Below are positions 7,793-16,188 of a DNA stretch of 45,582 bases, one piece after another. The number at the start of each line of letters is the position of its first letter. Position 1 is the first letter of the stretch. The notes beneath the pieces are model-generated. The model saw only the letters and a program-made list of their open reading frames with translations, did not search any database and was not told the origin of the DNA. This DNA comes from Bradyrhizobium sp. (GTDB lineage Bacteria; Pseudomonadota; Alphaproteobacteria; Rhizobiales; Xanthobacteraceae). The DNA is taken from NCBI RefSeq assembly GCF_027307225.1, contig NZ_DAHUXJ010000067.1, positions 1 through 45,582 on the forward strand, given 5' to 3'. A program made the position numbers and the translations under genes.

Positions 7793-8514
7793 GGCGAGGC
7801 GACGAGGCGATAGCCAATGCCGCGTACCGCCTGCAGGAACAGCGGATTGGCCGGGTCGCGCTCGATCTTGCGCCGCAGGCGGTTGATCTGCACGTCGACC
7901 GCGCGCTCGTTCACGGTGCCGTCGCCGGTGAGTGCGTTGCGCGGCACCGTTTCGCCGCGTGCCAGCGCGAGAACCCGCAGCATGTCCCGTTCGCGGTCGG
8001 TGAGGCGGATGACTTCCTCGCCTTGCCGCAGTTCGCCGCGCTCCAGATGATAGACATAAGGGCCGAACGCGATCTGCTCCAGCGTCTCCACCGGCGGCGG
8101 AGCGGTGCGCTTGAGGATATTGCCGATGCGCAAGGAGAGCTCGCGCGGTTCAAACGGCTTGGCGACGTAGTCGTCGGCGCCGAGTTGCAAGCCCTCGATC
8201 CGGCTTTCCGCCTCGTGGCGTGCCGTCAGCATGACGATTGGCACCGACGACGAGGTTCGGATAAATCGGGCCAGGTCAAAGCCGGTTTCGCCCGGCATCA
8301 TCACGTCGAGGATCAGCAGGTCGAAATGCAGGCCGTTGAGCTTGGCGCGCGCATCCTTGGCGCTCATCGCCGTGGTGACGCGGTAGCCTTCGCCACACAG
8401 GAAACGCGACAATAGATCGCGGATGCGTCGATCGTCGTCGACGAGCAACAGATGCGGCGCGTCGTCGGCCGGCTTCGTTGGCGTTCGTGCGGCGGTTGCT
8501 GCTGCCTCGGCCAC
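7789..8514 (-). CDS. OmpR-family response regulator
   Basis: 241 residues. The receiver domain (about 20-135) has the acidic pocket LLVDDDRR (25-30), phospho-acceptor Asp 70 in LLILDVMMPG, and the conserved Thr and Lys (MLTARHE, AKPFEPREL). The C-terminal winged helix ends in the usual RLRRKIERDP and VRGIGYRL. It starts with GTG at 8514 after AAGGAA, 2 bases past the stop of the MarR gene, so the two are co-transcribed. The histidine kinase is next downstream and is its likely partner, although a repeat of about 170 bp intervenes. The stop codon is contributed by that repeat. Confidence 0.95.
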   Translation of the reverse strand: MAEAAATAARTPTKPADDAPHLLLVDDDRRIRDLLSRFLCGEGYRVTTAMSAKDARAKLNGLHFDLLILDVMMPGETGFDLARFIRTSSSVPIVMLTARHEAESRIEGLQLGADDYVAKPFEPRELSLRIGNILKRTAPPPVETLEQIAFGPYVYHLERGELRQGEEVIRLTDRERDMLRVLALARGETVPRNALTGDGTVNERAVDVQINRLRRKIERDPANPLFLQAVRGIGYRLVASP

Positions 8515-8516
8515 GT

Positions 8517-9077
8517 CTATTCCTTTGCCTTTGTGCCGGAGGGCGGGAGACCGAAAATGGCTTCCAGCACCTTGTCCGGATCGTCGCGATCGATCATCGC
8601 GCGCAGGAATTGCCGGATCGTCTCCAGGCCTGCGGGCTCGACGCCGCGCAGCGCGCGATTGAGCCGTTCGGTTTGCAGCCCTGCGAGCTTCCCGACCAGC
8701 GCCTCGCCCTTGGGGGTGGCGAAAAGAAGGCGCTGGCGGCGATCGTTGTTGCCGGCCTTCTGCACAATATAGCCTTCGTCGAGCAGTTGTTTCAGAACGC
8801 GCCCGAGCGATTGCTTGGTGATCCGCAACACGTCGAGCAGGTCGGCGACCTTGAGGCCGGGGTAGCGGTGAACGAAGTGCATCACGCGATGGTGCGCGCG
8901 CCCGAAGCCGAACGCTTCCAGCTCGTGATCCGCATCGCCGACGAAGTCGCGATAGGCGAAAAACAACAGCTCGATGAGGTCCCAGCGCAGTCCTGAAGAA
9001 GTCGCATTCGCCACGCGCCCCTCGGCTGGCTTGGAGCCGGCAGTCGCAGTCGGGTTCGATAAAATTACGTCAGGCAT
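8517..9077 (-). CDS. MarR-family transcriptional regulator
   Basis: 186 residues from the ATG at 9077; a TTG at 9098 would extend it. The winged helix spans about 55-130, with helix-turn-helix LKVADLLDVLRITKQSLGRVLKQL and the wing basic segment NNDRRQRLLFATPKG. MarR dimers usually repress by binding palindromes and respond to small molecules. It is the first gene of a regulator - response regulator - kinase operon and diverges from ilvE; the promoter region between them is the likely autoregulatory site. No cysteine or other sensing motif gives the ligand away. Confidence 0.92.
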   Translation of the reverse strand: MPDVILSNPTATAGSKPAEGRVANATSSGLRWDLIELLFFAYRDFVGDADHELEAFGFGRAHHRVMHFVHRYPGLKVADLLDVLRITKQSLGRVLKQLLDEGYIVQKAGNNDRRQRLLFATPKGEALVGKLAGLQTERLNRALRGVEPAGLETIRQFLRAMIDRDDPDKVLEAIFGLPPSGTKAKE

Positions 9078-9408
9078 ATTGACATATCTGAGGTTCAATG
9101 TTACAAAATGGCCGTTCGCGACGAAATATTAGACCGTCTTGTGCACTCGCGGGGCTGGGCAGCCCTGGGATACCGGGCATTTGACGGCAGGCTCGCGAAT
9201 GGGTTGACCGTGCGATTGTCCAGCGGCATCTCGGCGACCATACTGGACTTCAGCCCTCCACAAAAGCATGTCCTCACGGAGCCTTTGTGGGAAGACCGGC
9301 CATCAAGCCGGTGGTGAAGTCCGGATCCAACAGGCCGGCAATCCCGGAGAAAGGCCGGCGCCAAAATCGTGCCGGTTTCGACAGGGTAACAAGGGCGAGA
9401 AAGAAAAA
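9078..9408 (+). promoter_or_regulatory. Intergenic region between marR and ilvE with a sigma70-like promoter
   Basis: No convincing gene in this 331-base stretch. TTGACA at 9079-9084 and TACAAA at 9102-9107 are separated by 17 bases and would fire toward ilvE, leaving a leader of nearly 300 bases. The box overlaps the start of marR, so MarR binding there could control both directions. A 69-codon ORF at 9108-9317 has no SD and no recognisable product. Promoter strength and use are inferred from the match only. Confidence 0.4.
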
Positions 9409-10488
9409 ATGAGTTTGAAATTCGAAATCCGCACCGCAGCCAATCCGACGGCTGAAAAGGATCGTGCGGCGAAGCTCGAAAATCCCGGTTTCGGTCGGGT
9501 GTTCAGCGATCACATGGCTATTGTCCGCTATCGCCAGGGCGAGGGCTGGCATAGCGCGCGTATCGAATCGCGGGCGAACTTTCCGCTCGATCCCGCCGGC
9601 GCTGTGCTGCATTACGCGCAGGAGATCTTTGAAGGGCTCAAAGCCTACAAGCGCGACGATGGCGGCGTGAACCTGTTCCGTCCCGACGCCAATGCAAAGC
9701 GGTTCCAGAGTTCGGCCGAGCGCATGGCCATGGCGCTGTTGCCCGAGGATGTCTTCATTGAAGCGGTCGAGCAGCTTGTGCGGATCGATCGCGCCTGGAT
9801 TCCGGGCGGCGAGGGCAGTCTTTATCTGCGGCCCTTCATGATCGCGAGCGAGGTCTTTCTCGGCGTCAAGCCTTCCGCCGAATATATCTTCTCGGTCATC
9901 GCTTCCCCGGTCGGCTCCTACTTCAAGGGCGGACCGGCGCCGGTGTCGATCTGGGTGTCGGAGAATTATACGCGCGCCGCGATCGGCGGCACCGGTGCAG
10001 TGAAATGCGGCGGCAATTATGCCGCAAGCCTGCGCGCCCAGGCCGAGGCGATCGATCACGGCTGCGATCAGGTCGTCTTCCTCGATGCGGTCGAGCGCCG
10101 CTACATCGAGGAACTCGGCGGCATGAACATCTTCTTTGTGTTCGAGGACGGTTCGCTCATAACGCCGCCGCTCGGCACCATCCTGCCGGGTATCACCCGC
10201 GACTCGATCATCGCGCTGCTCCGGGATTCCGGCACAGTGGTGCGCGAGGAACCCTACACGATTGACCAGTGGCGCAAGGATGCCGCCAGCGGCAGGCTGA
10301 AAGAGGCGTTCGCCTGCGGCACGGCCGCCGTCATCTCGCCCATCGGCAAGGTCTGTTCGGCGAGCGGCGATTTTGTCATCAGCGGCGGCGCCGCCGGTCC
10401 GGTCGCCATGGGGCTGCGCAAGACGCTGGTCGACATCCAGTACGGCCGCACCAACGACCCGCACAACTGGATCCGGAAGGTTTTTTAG
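9409..10488 (+). CDS. ilvE: Branched-chain amino acid aminotransferase
   Basis: 359 residues, fold-type IV PLP enzyme, transferring the amino group between glutamate and the branched-chain 2-oxo acids as the last step of Leu, Ile and Val synthesis. Seen: [10 protein letters not shown], the substrate and cofactor segment [11 protein letters not shown] lysine 199 in [22 protein letters not shown], and the phosphate-binding end [10 protein letters not shown]. The ATG at 9409 follows an A/G-rich stretch (GGGCGAGAAAG); in-frame codons upstream to 9268 lack a conserved sequence. The size and GGNYAAS motif fit the larger IlvE subgroup. Confidence 0.96.
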   Translation: MSLKFEIRTAANPTAEKDRAAKLENPGFGRVFSDHMAIVRYRQGEGWHSARIESRANFPLDPAGAVLHYAQEIFEGLKAYKRDDGGVNLFRPDANAKRFQSSAERMAMALLPEDVFIEAVEQLVRIDRAWIPGGEGSLYLRPFMIASEVFLGVKPSAEYIFSVIASPVGSYFKGGPAPVSIWVSENYTRAAIGGTGAVKCGGNYAASLRAQAEAIDHGCDQVVFLDAVERRYIEELGGMNIFFVFEDGSLITPPLGTILPGITRDSIIALLRDSGTVVREEPYTIDQWRKDAASGRLKEAFACGTAAVISPIGKVCSASGDFVISGGAAGPVAMGLRKTLVDIQYGRTNDPHNWIRKVF

Positions 10489-10507
10489 TTCGCGGTTGGC
10501 TCTTCAC

Positions 10508-10644
10508 CTTCTCCCCTTGCGGGAGAAGGTGGCGCGGACAACGTCCGCGTCGGATGAGGGGTCCGTAACCGCGGATAGAGACCCCTCATCCGGCTCAATC
10601 TCCCTGCGGTCGATCTCGCCACCTTCTCCCGCAAGGGGAGAAGG
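10508..10644. repeat. RIME-like intergenic palindrome, copy 1
   Basis: The ends are perfect inverted copies of 28 bp (CCTTCTCCCCTTGCGGGAGA... against ...CCGCAAGGGGAGAAGG), and each end is itself a small hairpin. The middle holds GGATGAGGGGTC / GACCCCTCATCC, also inverted. Relatives are at 18825-19010, 21107-21234 and, inside uvrB, 40300-40359. It sits between ilvE and hisS and may act as an mRNA 3' structure. Confidence 0.85.
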
Positions 10645-10696
10645 GAAGGAAGCAAGGTTGCCGCTTCACGCTCTGGCTGATACCAACGCGCGGATC

Positions 10697-12301
10697 ATGG
10701 CCGACAAACCGAAAAAGCCGCAAAAGCTGAAGGCGCGCCTGCCGCGCGGGCTGGAAGATCGTGGTCCCGCCGCGATCAATGCCACCCGGCAGATGGTGGA
10801 GAAAATCCGCGCCGTCTACGAGCGTTACGGTTTCGAGCCGGTGGAAACGCCGGCGTTCGAATACACCGACGCGCTCGGCAAGTTCCTGCCCGACCAGGAC
10901 CGGCCGAACGAGGGCGTGTTCTCGTTCCAGGACGACGACGAGCAGTGGATTTCGTTGCGCTATGACCTGACCGCGCCGCTGGCGCGCTATGTCGCTGAAC
11001 GCTACGGCACCGAGAATCTCGTACTGCCCTATCGCTCCTATCGCTTCGGCTATGTCTATCGCAACGAGAAGCCGGGACCCGGCCGTTTCCGGCAATTCAT
11101 GCAGTTCGATGCGGACACCATCGGCACCGCGGCGGGTGGCCAGTCGAGCGCGGCGGCCGACGCCGAGATGTGCATGATGGCCGCCGACACGATGGAAGCG
11201 CTCGGCATTCCCCGCGGCTCCTATGTTGTGAAGGTCAATAACCGCAAGCTGCTCGATGGGGTGCTGGAGAGCATCGGGCTCGGCGGCGATGAGAATGCGG
11301 GACGCAGGCTCACCGTGCTGCGGGCGCTAGACAAATACGATCGGCTAGGCAGGTCCGGTGTTAAGGAGCTGTTGCAGGCTGGACGCAGAGATGAAAGCGG
11401 CGATTATACTAAAGGCGCTAGCCTTGATGACGATTCCGTCAATCTCCTTCTGTGGTTCTTGACGCTGAGAAGCAGCGGCTGGGCGTTTGAGCAAGCGACA
11501 GTTGAGCAGTTCAATCCTCCCATTCACCTTTCCTCGGGCGAAACCGGATCAAAGACGACCGACATGTTGTCTGCGATGGAAAACTCGCAATATCGAAAGA
11601 GTGCAGTCTTTCTCGAAGGAGCCGCAGAGTTTCGCGATCTTGAGCGGATTGTCGTGACCTCAGGATATGATGATGGCCGCATCATCATCGATCCGTCCGT
11701 CGTTCGCGGGCTCGAATACTACACCGGGCCGGTCTACGAGGTCGAACTCCTGCTCGAGACCAAAGACGAAAAGGGCCGCCCGGTGCGGTTCGGCTCGGTC
11801 GGCGGCGGCGGACGGTATGACGGCCTGGTCTCGCGCTTCCGCGGCGAGGTCGTGCCGGCAACCGGATTTTCCATCGGCGTTTCGCGCTTGCAGGCCGCGC
11901 TGACGATGCTGGGCAAGCTCGACACGCGACCGGAAGCCGGTCCCGTTGTCGTGACTGTGTTTGATCGCGACCGCGTCGCCGATTATCAGAAGATGGTCGC
12001 GCAACTGCGTGGTGCGGGCATCCGTGCCGAGCTCTATCTCGGCAATCCCAAGAACATGGGCAATCAACTGAAATATGCCGATCGCCGCAACGCGCCCTGC
12101 GTCGTAATTCAGGGTAGCGACGAGAAGGCTCGAGGCGAAGTGCAAATCAAGGACCTGATCGAGGGTGCGAAGGCCGCGGCGGCGATCGCCTCCAACCAGG
12201 AATGGCGGGAGAGCCGTCCTGCGCAGTTCTCCTGCCGCGAGGAAGAACTTGTTGCCAAGGTGCGCGAGGTGCTGGCGAGGCATGACGTAAATTGGAATTG
12301 A
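10697..12301 (+). CDS. hisS: Histidyl-tRNA synthetase, with an atypical central segment
   Basis: 534 residues, class II synthetase charging tRNA-His. Visible: [10 protein letters not shown] at the N-terminus, motif 1 region, motif 2 ([20 protein letters not shown]), the histidine-binding motif [13 protein letters not shown], motif 3 ([18 protein letters not shown]) and the C-terminal anticodon domain. Residues about 215-335, the insertion domain (bases about 11340-11690), are AT-richer (near 51 percent GC over 11401-11640 against about 63 on both sides) with different codon choices, which suggests a recombinant patch. The ATG at 10697 is the first in frame after the RIME-like repeat. All catalytic motifs are intact, so the enzyme should work. 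Confidence 0.95.
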   Translation: MADKPKKPQKLKARLPRGLEDRGPAAINATRQMVEKIRAVYERYGFEPVETPAFEYTDALGKFLPDQDRPNEGVFSFQDDDEQWISLRYDLTAPLARYVAERYGTENLVLPYRSYRFGYVYRNEKPGPGRFRQFMQFDADTIGTAAGGQSSAAADAEMCMMAADTMEALGIPRGSYVVKVNNRKLLDGVLESIGLGGDENAGRRLTVLRALDKYDRLGRSGVKELLQAGRRDESGDYTKGASLDDDSVNLLLWFLTLRSSGWAFEQATVEQFNPPIHLSSGETGSKTTDMLSAMENSQYRKSAVFLEGAAEFRDLERIVVTSGYDDGRIIIDPSVVRGLEYYTGPVYEVELLLETKDEKGRPVRFGSVGGGGRYDGLVSRFRGEVVPATGFSIGVSRLQAALTMLGKLDTRPEAGPVVVTVFDRDRVADYQKMVAQLRGAGIRAELYLGNPKNMGNQLKYADRRNAPCVVIQGSDEKARGEVQIKDLIEGAKAAAAIASNQEWRESRPAQFSCREEELVAKVREVLARHDVNWN

Positions 12302-12305
12302 ATTC

Positions 12306-12368
12306 GTCATTCGCGGGCTTGACCCGCGCATCCACCAAATGATGGATTGCCGGATCACGGCAATGACG
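12306..12368. repeat. Short palindromic repeat after hisS
   Basis: CGTCATT (12306) and AATGACG (12362-12368) form the outer arms around GCGGGCTTGACCCGC and a GGATTGCCGG segment. It resembles the small mobile palindromes common between genes in this group and separates hisS from the tautomerase gene. It has no T-tract, so terminator function is uncertain. Confidence 0.5.
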
Positions 12369-12404
12369 GCGTGGCGATGTAAAAAAGCAAGGGGAGTTAT
12401 AACT

Positions 12405-12602
12405 ATGCCCGAAATCACCATCAGCATGGCCGCCGGCCGCACCGACGAGCAGAAGGTCGGGATGATGCGCGACATCACGCAAGCGCTGGTGAAGAACCTC
12501 GGCGTCGATGCCGAAGCGGTCGTGATCCAGATCAACGAGGCGCCCTTGATCCACAAGATGAAGGGCGGCCAGAGCTTCGTCGAACGCTTCGCGAAGAAGT
12601 AG
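12405..12602 (+). CDS. 4-oxalocrotonate tautomerase family protein
   Basis: 65 residues, the usual size of the small 4-OT subunits. After removal of Met the protein starts with Pro, the catalytic base of the family (PEITISMAAGR), followed by a basic residue in the expected place (Arg 11). GGGGAG lies 8 bases before the ATG. These enzymes work as hexamers in cytosolic aromatic degradation or act promiscuously; the substrate cannot be set here. It is 2 bases upstream of a hotdog thioesterase gene, so the two form an operon and may share a pathway. Confidence 0.9.
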   Translation: MPEITISMAAGRTDEQKVGMMRDITQALVKNLGVDAEAVVIQINEAPLIHKMKGGQSFVERFAKK

Positions 12603-12604
12603 AC

Positions 12605-13000
12605 ATGGACGCACGTGACGTCATCAAGATCGGCATGAGCGCCGAACGAAGCCTGATCGTGCCGGTCGAGCGCACGGTCGGGCATTTCGTACCCGGCATG
12701 CCGATGGTGTTTGCGACGCCGATGATGATCCTCGAGATGGAGCTGGCTTCCGCCGATGCCATCAAACCCTGCCTCGATCAGGGCTGGGTCACGGTCGGCA
12801 CTGAGGTCGATATCCGCCATCTGGCGGCGACGCCGGTCGGGGCAACGGTGCGAACGCTCGCACGGGTCGTCGCGGTGGAGCGGCGCCTGATCCGGTTCGA
12901 AGTGGAAGCGTTCGACGACAAGCGCCGCATCGGCGACGGTCGCCATGCCCGCGGCCTCGTCAATGTCGAGGCGTTCACCAAGCAGTTCGGCAAGACCTGA
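12605..13000 (+). CDS. Hotdog-fold thioesterase, FlK-like
   Basis: 131 residues, one hotdog domain: central helix region (MVFATPMMILEMELASADAI), then GWVTVGTEVDIRHLAATPVGATV and RFEVEAFDDKRRIGDGRHARGLVN. This pattern (T..V....H.A.T..G, and the G.H.R..V end) is that of the thioesterase family containing fluoroacetyl-CoA thioesterase. It likely hydrolyses an acyl-CoA in the cytosol. It follows the tautomerase stop by 2 bases, implying translational coupling. Substrate unknown. It converges with proC. Confidence 0.88.
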   Translation: MDARDVIKIGMSAERSLIVPVERTVGHFVPGMPMVFATPMMILEMELASADAIKPCLDQGWVTVGTEVDIRHLAATPVGATVRTLARVVAVERRLIRFEVEAFDDKRRIGDGRHARGLVNVEAFTKQFGKT

Positions 13001-13012
13001 GTACTGTCGCCG

Positions 13013-13837
13013 CTACTTCGCCAATTCCTTCGAGCGCCGCGTGGCTGCGGCGACCGCGCGCGTCATCAGCGATTGCAGGCCGTCCTTGCCCATCAGCACT
13101 TCCAGCGCAGCGGCCGTGGTGCCGCCGGGTGAGGTGACATTCTGGCGCAGCGTAGCGGTCGCAAGATCGGAACGGTGCAACAACTCGCCGGAGCCTGCGA
13201 CGGTTTCGCGCGCAAGTTTTGTCGCGAGCCGCTCCGGCAATCCCGCCGCAACGCCGGCACGCGCCAGTTCCTCGGCGAGCAGGAAGACATAGGCCGGGCC
13301 GGAGCCGGAGACCGCGGTGACTGCGTCCATCAGGCTTTCGTCGCTGACCCACTCGACCGCGCCGGCGGCGCGTAGCAGCGCATCGGCCGTATCGCGCTGT
13401 GCGGAACTGACGTCCTTCGCCGCGACCGCAACCGTGATGCCGCGGCCGATCGCTGCCGGCGTGTTGGGCATGGCGCGCACGACATGGCCGCCCAGCACTT
13501 CGCCGAGCGAGGCGATCGTCATTCCGGCCATGATCGATACCACCAGCGTCGCGGCATCGACATAAGGCTTCAGGCCTGGACCGGCCTCGCGAAACGCTTG
13601 CGGCTTCAGCGCGACCACGAAGGCCGCCGCCGGCCCGGTCTCCTTCGGCGAGGGGTTGAGGCGCACGCCTTTGGCCAGGTACGCGCGGATGTCGTCCGAC
13701 GGGTGCGGTTCGATCACCGCCGCGCGGCCGGGATCGAGGCCTTGGGCGAGCCAGCCCGACAGCAGCGCGCCGCCCATCTTGCCTGCGCCGGCGAGGACGA
13801 CGGTGCCGGAGATGTTTTGCAGGGCGTTATTGGTCAC
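13013..13837 (-). CDS. proC: Pyrroline-5-carboxylate reductase
   Basis: 274 residues from a GTG at 13837. ProC reduces P5C to proline with NAD(P)H. Seen: Rossmann motif GAGKMGGALLSGW, VVALKPQ, SIMAGMTI, RAMPNTPA, and the C-terminal substrate-binding signature DAVTAVSGSGPAYVF ... TSPGGTTAAAL. GTG codons at 13846, 13840 and 13837 are all possible starts; the last has GGTGA at 5 bases. Extension to 13915 runs into a palindromic repeat and is unlikely. It follows ybjN on the same strand, as is common in this group. Confidence 0.95.
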   Translation of the reverse strand: MTNNALQNISGTVVLAGAGKMGGALLSGWLAQGLDPGRAAVIEPHPSDDIRAYLAKGVRLNPSPKETGPAAAFVVALKPQAFREAGPGLKPYVDAATLVVSIMAGMTIASLGEVLGGHVVRAMPNTPAAIGRGITVAVAAKDVSSAQRDTADALLRAAGAVEWVSDESLMDAVTAVSGSGPAYVFLLAEELARAGVAAGLPERLATKLARETVAGSGELLHRSDLATATLRQNVTSPGGTTAAALEVLMGKDGLQSLMTRAVAAATRRSKELAK

Positions 13838-13857
13838 CACTTTCACCGCAAATAAAG

Positions 13858-14010
13858 TCGCCGTCCCGGCGGAACGCCGGGACCCCCGCGCGAGCACTTG
13901 CTCGTCGCGTACCACGGTCGTTTGTAGTGGATGGAGATATCGACAACAAGCGTCGCGACAGCAACGGCTGCCGCAGCGTATGGGTCCCTGCTTTCCGCAG
14001 GGACGACAGT
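13858..14010. repeat. GTCCCTGCGGAAAGCAGGGAC-type intergenic repeat
   Basis: Two hairpins frame the element: GTCCCGGCGGAACGCCGGGAC (13863-13883) and GTCCCTGCTTTCCGCAGGGAC (13984-14004), with a less structured middle. It fills the gap between the ybjN stop codon and proC. Probably a non-coding mobile repeat; nothing else was seen in the gap. Confidence 0.75.
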
Positions 14011-14510
14011 TACGCCTCGCCCTGGGTGTCGAACATCGCAGCGCTCATGGCCTCGGCCGCGGACTTGCCGGCCCAGACCACGAACTGCAGCGCCGGATAG
14101 TAGCGTTCGCAAGCGTGGAGCGCGCTGACCAGCATGGTCTCGCATTGCGCCGTGGAGGCAGCCATCCCGCCCGGCAATACCAGTGCCTGGCGGTACATGA
14201 TCATGCCGGTATGGGTCCAGATGTCGAAGTGCCCGACCCATAATTGCTCGTTGATCGCGGCAATCAGGCGCTGCACTTCGCCACGCCGCGGCTCCGGAAT
14301 CTTCATGTCGAAGGCACAGGCCAGATGCAGCGCCTCGATTTCGTTCATCCAGGTGAAGGAGAGTTGGTAATCGGTCCAGTTCCCCTTGGAGACGATGGTG
14401 ATTTCGTCGTCGCCCGAGCGCTCGAACGACAGGTTGTTATCGGCGGCGACGTGCTCGACGACCGCAAGAGGGTTGTTGCTGGAATCGATAGTGCCTTCGA
14501 GGAGGGACAT
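14010..14510 (-). CDS. YbjN domain protein
   Basis: 166 residues from the ATG at 14510 (MSLLEGTID). A single YbjN/DUF1790-like domain: two beta-sheet segments (SFERSGDDEITIVSKGNW, LSFTWMNEIEALHLACAFD) and a helical C-terminus with the typical GHFDIWTHTGMIMYRQAL and AERY-like CERYYPALQFVVW. The family is linked to motility and stress phenotypes in enterobacteria, but the biochemical role is not known. No signal peptide, so cytosolic. It precedes proC on the same strand. Confidence 0.88.
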   Translation of the reverse strand: MSLLEGTIDSSNNPLAVVEHVAADNNLSFERSGDDEITIVSKGNWTDYQLSFTWMNEIEALHLACAFDMKIPEPRRGEVQRLIAAINEQLWVGHFDIWTHTGMIMYRQALVLPGGMAASTAQCETMLVSALHACERYYPALQFVVWAGKSAAEAMSAAMFDTQGEA

Positions 14511-14962
14511 GCCGTCTCGACCTTGCCTTTTCAAAAATCAGGATACGAGCGATACGCACGCAACGCGCCGGCATGCGCGCGCATTTCGCGCCGCGGCGGC
14601 TGCACTCACCGATGATCCTTCGCGACGGGATCAGGGCTTGCCGAACGAAGTGATGTGATTTGCGGAATCCGCGCAACGGCACGGCGAATCCATCCACAGC
14701 CTATGGTGAAATCGTCCACAACTCTTCGCGCGCGTTAACCTTTGCAGGAGAACAAACCGGAATCGGATTCGTTCGTCGCCCAAATCGTTAATTTTTGTGG
14801 GCCCAGGGAACGGCTGAAGGCCCGCTGCCCCGGCCCGCTCCGCGCCGGGTCGTGATCTGGACCGGGCGGCGAGGGTCCTTGCTGGCGAAGGCGTCGCTCG
14901 CCATAATTCGCTCCACGATGCGTGGGTAGCGGACTCCCGTCGCGGAAAGTAGAGGAGACGCC
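14511..14962. other. Intergenic region between ybjN and ribH2, no gene seen
   Basis: A 452-base stretch between divergent genes. It has an AT-rich patch around 14700-14800 (GTTAACC, TTAATTTTTG) that may hold promoters for both directions. The conserved FMN riboswitch core (GGGCGGGG, CCACCGGCGG) expected before some riboflavin genes is not present on either strand. Frames open across it are antisense continuations of ribH2 and carry no recognisable protein. Confidence 0.55.
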
Positions 14963-15496
14963 ATGAGTCAAACGCCACAGGAAGGCGCCGCCAGCGCCGG
15001 ATCTTCTGAAGCCGCCGCATCGCCGCCGGTTCATCCGCGTTTCGCAAAACCGCAACGGGTCGCCTTCGTGCAGTCCGCCTGGCACAGCGATGTTGTGGCC
15101 GAGTGCCGCGGCGCCTTCCTTGCCGAAATCGAGGCGCGCCATATTGCGCGCGCGCATGTCGATGTGTTCGAAGTGCCAGGCTCCTTCGAGATTCCCCTGC
15201 ACGTCCAGCTGCTGGCCAAGACCCGCCGCTACACCGCGATCGTCGCCGCCGGACTTGTGGTCGACGACGAGCATATCGCCGAAACCGTGATCCGGGCCCT
15301 GATGGACGTCCAGCTGCGCACCGAAATCCCGGTATTCTCGGCGGTGGTAACGCCGCAGCAATTTCGCGATACGGCCGATGCCGAGTTCCTGCGACGGCAT
15401 TTTGCTTCCAAGGGCATCGAGGTCGCAGAAGCCTGCGCCAACACGCTGCTCAGCCTGGAACGGCTGCGCGGTCAGGTCGCTGCGGGCATCGTCTAG
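14963..15496 (+). CDS. ribH2: 6,7-dimethyl-8-ribityllumazine synthase, type II
   Basis: 177 residues. It condenses 5-amino-6-ribitylamino-uracil with dihydroxybutanone phosphate to give lumazine, the penultimate step of riboflavin synthesis. The core fits the RibH2 subgroup of Rhizobiales: RVAFVQSAWHSDVV, VPGSFEIPLHVQLL, and LVVDDEHIAETVIRALMDVQL, with a phosphate-binding TPQQF segment. A Pro/Ala-rich N-terminal tail of about 25 residues precedes it. GAGGAG lies 6 bases before the ATG. It stands apart from other rib genes here, as stand-alone ribH2 does in Brucella; type II enzymes there are decamers. Confidence 0.93.
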   Translation: MSQTPQEGAASAGSSEAAASPPVHPRFAKPQRVAFVQSAWHSDVVAECRGAFLAEIEARHIARAHVDVFEVPGSFEIPLHVQLLAKTRRYTAIVAAGLVVDDEHIAETVIRALMDVQLRTEIPVFSAVVTPQQFRDTADAEFLRRHFASKGIEVAEACANTLLSLERLRGQVAAGIV

Positions 15497-15638
15497 AGAG
15501 CACCCCGCGCTGCGCCCTTGTGGCCGTTCCCGGTTAAGATTACGATTTAACTAATAATTAAGTATGCGTTTGCGGGCGCCAAACGCACTGCCTAGCGTGC
15601 TCGTGGAAATTGCCCGCAATCATCAATCGGTGCGTGTC

Positions 15639-16076
15639 ATGAAGTTCAGAATGTACGGGATGCTGACGGCGTCTCTCGGTGCAATGGTGTTGTTGTTGAC
15701 TGCCGACCAAACGTTCGCAGCCTCGAGAGGCGGTTTCCACGGAGGAGCGCATCTGACACCCCACCACATGGGCCACTTTCGGCATCATCGCGGCCAGCAG
15801 CAGGGCGCCATCTTCTGGCCGGGGTTTGACGATTCCTTCAACGGCTATGGGGGCTACGGGCCGACTGGCGAGGCCGTGCTGGATGGAACCCAGCCGCTGC
15901 CGGGCGATATCAGTAACTCCAATGCCGCCGTGATCCCGTGGGATTGGGCTCATCGATATCCGCCGACGGTCGTTCCGTCGGCGCGGCCCTATGTCTCCAG
16001 TTGTGGCGCGGAGACCCTGACGGTTCCCGACGCGCATGGCGGAACGGGACAGGTCAATATTGTCAGGTGCTATTAA
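15639..16076 (+). CDS. Small exported protein of unknown function
   Basis: 145 residues. The ATG at 15639 starts a signal peptide (KFRMYGMLTASLGAMVLLLTA, cleavage near TFAAS). The mature part begins with a His/Gly-rich segment (GGFHGGAHLTPHHMGHFRHHRGQQQG) that might bind metal, then a Tyr/Gly-rich stretch, and ends with two cysteines (SSCGAETL, NIVRCY), probably disulfide-linked. Similar His-rich secreted proteins occur across Bradyrhizobium-like genomes without assigned function. The preceding gap of 142 bases has an AT-rich segment (TAACTAATAATTAAG) that may be its promoter. Confidence 0.78.
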   Translation: MKFRMYGMLTASLGAMVLLLTADQTFAASRGGFHGGAHLTPHHMGHFRHHRGQQQGAIFWPGFDDSFNGYGGYGPTGEAVLDGTQPLPGDISNSNAAVIPWDWAHRYPPTVVPSARPYVSSCGAETLTVPDAHGGTGQVNIVRCY

Positions 16077-16078
16077 AG

Positions 16079-16176
16079 CGTTTTCAAGCGAAGTGGGAAC
16101 CGGTTCGCGTGAAGAAAACGCGTCAAAAAATAGAGTCCCGGTTTTGATCCAATCGAAACCGGATAGGCTCTAAACG
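16079..16176. repeat. GCGTTTTCAAGCGAAGTGG repeat with terminal hairpin
   Basis: The left half contains GCGTTTTC...GAAAACGC and AACCGGTTCGCG. The right half is a stem, TAGAG-CCGGTTTT...GAAACCGG-CTCTA (about 16130-16172). It resembles an abundant Bradyrhizobium intergenic repeat and may serve as a 3' structure for both converging transcripts (the exported protein gene and prs). Confidence 0.65.
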
Positions 16177-16188
16177 ACGGTCCGCCTA

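Noticed and set aside
9108..9317. 69-codon ORF between marR and ilvE
   Set aside because: No SD, no recognisable product, and it overlaps the probable promoter and leader.
14700..14962. FMN riboswitch upstream of ribH2
   Set aside because: Expected from Brucella-type ribH2 leaders, but the conserved RFN core segments are absent on both strands.
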